This document shows, piece by piece, positions 62,110 to 64,000 of a stretch of DNA of 64,000 nt. The position numbers and the translations under genes were made by a program. Origin of the DNA: Caballeronia jiangsuensis (GTDB lineage Bacteria; Pseudomonadota; Gammaproteobacteria; Burkholderiales; Burkholderiaceae); NCBI GenBank assembly GCA_000648925.1, contig JFHF01000004.1:1-64000 (forward strand). Direction: 5' to 3'. The notes below the pieces were generated by a model. That model was given only the letters and a program-made list of their open reading frames with translations. It was not told where the DNA came from and searched no databases. Position 1 is the first letter of the stretch. Every line of letters begins with the position of its first letter.

Positions 62110-64000
62110 AGCTGACTCACTTCTTCATCGAGCATCCGCGCTTTGCCGCGGTGCTCAACATATTCGTCTTGCTCATCGGTCTCGCGACCATGATCAAGCT
62201 GCCGGTGGCTCAGTATCCGAACATCGTCCCGACGACGATTCAAATCACGACGTCGTATCCCGGCGCATCGGCGGATACGATCGCGCGCACGGTCGCCACG
62301 CCGCTCGAGCAGTCCATCAACGGCGTCGAGAACATGGATTACATCTCGAGCCAGTCGACGAGCAATGGTCAATTGACGATCACGGTGATCTTCAAGGTCG
62401 GCACGAATCCGGACACGGCCCTTCTGCTGACGCGCAGCCGTGTTGAAGACACGCTCTCGCGCCTGCCCGCCGACGTGCAATTGCAGGGCGTGCAGGTGAA
62501 GAAAACGATTCAGGCGCTGCTGCTCGGCGTTCATGTGTATTCGCCCGATGGTTCGCGAAGTCCCGAGTATCTGTCGAACTATATGCTCAAGGTTCGCGAC
62601 CAGATTGCGCGTTTGCCCGGCGTGTCGGACTTCCAGTTGTTCGGCGAGCGGCAGTACGCGATGCGCATCTGGATCGATCCCGACAAGGCCGCTTCATATC
62701 GCATCAGCGCGGGCGAGATCCTCGCCGCGCTTCGCGCGCAGAACGCGGCCGTATCGGCGGGCGTGCTCAATCAGCCGCCGGTATCGAACAGCGGCACGGG
62801 CGCGTATCAGATCAACATCGAGGCGCTGGGCCGTCTCAGCACCGCCGAGCAGTTCGGCGACGTAATCGTGAAGTCGGATGCGCAAGGACGCGTCACGCGG
62901 ATTCGCGATATCGGCCGCGTCGAACTCGGCTCGGTGGACTACGGCTCGAAGGCGTATGCCGACCGCTATGCGGCCACGCCGTGGTTCGTGATCGCGACGC
63001 CGGACGCGAACGTCGTGCAGGTCGAGCACGACGTCTGGGCCAAGATGGCCGAGCTGAAAAAGAGCTTTCCTCCCGGCGTCGATTACATCAGGATCTACGA
63101 TCCGACCACGTTCGTCTCGCAGTCGATCCACGAAGTCGCCAAGACGATCGGCATCGCGATTCTGCTGGTGGTCGGCGTGGTCTATCTGTTCCTGCAGAAC
63201 TGGCGCGCGACGATCATTCCCGTGGTCGCGATCCCGGTGTCGCTGGTCGGGACGTTCGCCATCCTGTCGCTGTTCGGCGCGTCGATCAACAACCTCTCCT
63301 TGTTCGGACTGGTGCTGGCCGTCGGCATCGTCGTGGACGATGCGATCGTCGTGGTCGAGAACGTGGAGCGCAACATGGCGCTCGGCATGACGCCACGCGA
63401 AGCCGCGCATCGGACGATGAACGAAGTCTCGACCGCCATCATCGCCATCGCGCTGACCTTGTGCGCGGTGTTCGGGCCGACCGCGCTGATGTCCGGCATT
63501 TCCGGCCTGTTCTTCAAGCAGTTCGCGATCACCATCGCCGCTTCCACGGTCATCTCGTGCTTCGTGTCGCTTACGCTGAGCCCGGCTCTCTGTGCCGTGC
63601 TGCTCAAGCCGCACGAGATGGAGAAGTCGCACGGCGGTTCGACCGCGCTGGGCCGCCTGCATCATGCCGTATTCGGCCGCTTCAACGCGTCGTTCGAATG
63701 GCTGTCGTCCAGATACGGCAAGATCACGGGCCGCGCGGTGCGCGCAACGACCGTGATGCTGATCGTCTATGCCGGCCTCATCGCGGCGACCGGCCTGCAA
63801 ATGTCGAGAATGCCTACGGGGTTCATTCCGGAACAGGACATCGGCTATCAGGCGGTGATCGCGTTCCTTCCGCCCGGCTCCAGTCTGGAGCGCACCGACA
63901 AGGTGATTCGCGAGATCAACGATATCGTGCTCGACGCACCCGGGCTCAAGGGCGTCACGCACACGTCGCCCGTGTCCGGCTTCGACGTTACGACCGGCAC
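62106..64000 (+). CDS. RND multidrug efflux transporter, inner-membrane pump (partial)
   Basis: At least 631 residues are visible and the frame remains open at the right edge; the family is about 1,030-1,070 long. It begins MKLTHFFIEHPRFAAVLNIF, with porter-domain PNIVPTTIQITTSYPGASAD, and the proton-relay aspartates D411 and D412 in VVDDAIVVVENVERN. GFIPEQDIGYQ marks the second periplasmic half. It belongs to the hydrophobe/amphiphile efflux (HAE-1) family and uses proton motive force with the adaptor upstream. The overlap with the adaptor gene sets the start. Confidence 0.94.
   Translation, partial: MKLTHFFIEHPRFAAVLNIFVLLIGLATMIKLPVAQYPNIVPTTIQITTSYPGASADTIARTVATPLEQSINGVENMDYISSQSTSNGQLTITVIFKVGTNPDTALLLTRSRVEDTLSRLPADVQLQGVQVKKTIQALLLGVHVYSPDGSRSPEYLSNYMLKVRDQIARLPGVSDFQLFGERQYAMRIWIDPDKAASYRISAGEILAALRAQNAAVSAGVLNQPPVSNSGTGAYQINIEALGRLSTAEQFGDVIVKSDAQGRVTRIRDIGRVELGSVDYGSKAYADRYAATPWFVIATPDANVVQVEHDVWAKMAELKKSFPPGVDYIRIYDPTTFVSQSIHEVAKTIGIAILLVVGVVYLFLQNWRATIIPVVAIPVSLVGTFAILSLFGASINNLSLFGLVLAVGIVVDDAIVVVENVERNMALGMTPREAAHRTMNEVSTAIIAIALTLCAVFGPTALMSGISGLFFKQFAITIAASTVISCFVSLTLSPALCAVLLKPHEMEKSHGGSTALGRLHHAVFGRFNASFEWLSSRYGKITGRAVRATTVMLIVYAGLIAATGLQMSRMPTGFIPEQDIGYQAVIAFLPPGSSLERTDKVIREINDIVLDAPGLKGVTHTSPVSGFDVTTG

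Overview
The window is high-GC DNA, gene-dense on both strands, with no insertion sequence, phage, tRNA, rRNA or CRISPR that I can recognise. Gene content (a T6SS block, a malonate decarboxylase operon with MadLM, many LysR regulators and aromatic-type catabolic islands) suggests a soil or plant-associated betaproteobacterium of the Burkholderiaceae, such as Paraburkholderia, Caballeronia or Burkholderia. That placement is inference from protein style, not from a marker gene. No gene-free stretch exceeds about 260 bases.

Layout. (1) 1-12515, minus strand: a type VI secretion operon read hcp-tssA-tssB-tssC-tssE-tssF-tssG-clpV-PAAR-like-vgrG-FHA. It runs off the left edge; the membrane-complex genes tssJKLM are not in view. 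A small unknown gene (12691-12927) and an ECF sigma/anti-sigma pair (13096-14456) follow. (2) 14493-21372: a TetR regulator, a two-operator promoter, and an aromatic meta-cleavage-type operon: FAH hydrolase, two-domain extradiol dioxygenase, FAD hydroxylase, porin, MFS importer. (3) 21387-28317: a LysR regulator divergent from an operon for a ureohydrolase of the agmatinase family, an aldehyde dehydrogenase, an NCS1 permease and a choline-dehydrogenase-like GMC flavoenzyme. (4) 28571-36844: a biotin-independent malonate decarboxylase operon, mdcABCDE-madLM-mdcGH, with a convergent mdcR-type LysR. (5) 37051-39104: another LysR, a glutathione S-transferase gene ruined by an internal deletion, and a secreted cupin-like protein. 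(6) 39112-48348, minus strand: a ten-gene operon with a flavin reductase and HpaB-type monooxygenase, cupin, amidase, DUF2848 protein and a complete branched-chain-amino-acid-type ABC importer. (7) 48590-51026: an orphan IscS cysteine desulfurase, then a MarR regulator divergent from a SnoaL-like protein across a perfect palindrome. (8) 51040-58524: MFS importer, two crotonase-family enzymes, an aldehyde dehydrogenase and an NDP-forming acyl-CoA ligase on the minus strand, with a divergent LysR; the enzyme set resembles ferulate-type side-chain removal. (9) 58571-64000: a DUF1993 protein, a LysR, and an HxlR regulator divergent from an RND efflux pair that leaves the right edge.

The window is therefore a string of self-contained import-plus-catabolism islands, each with its own regulator, behind a T6SS. 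The least explained units are the ten-gene HpaB/amidase/DUF2848 operon and the ureohydrolase/GMC operon. Coordinates include the stop codon. Starts were chosen from ribosome-binding sites, stop/start overlaps and family N-termini.
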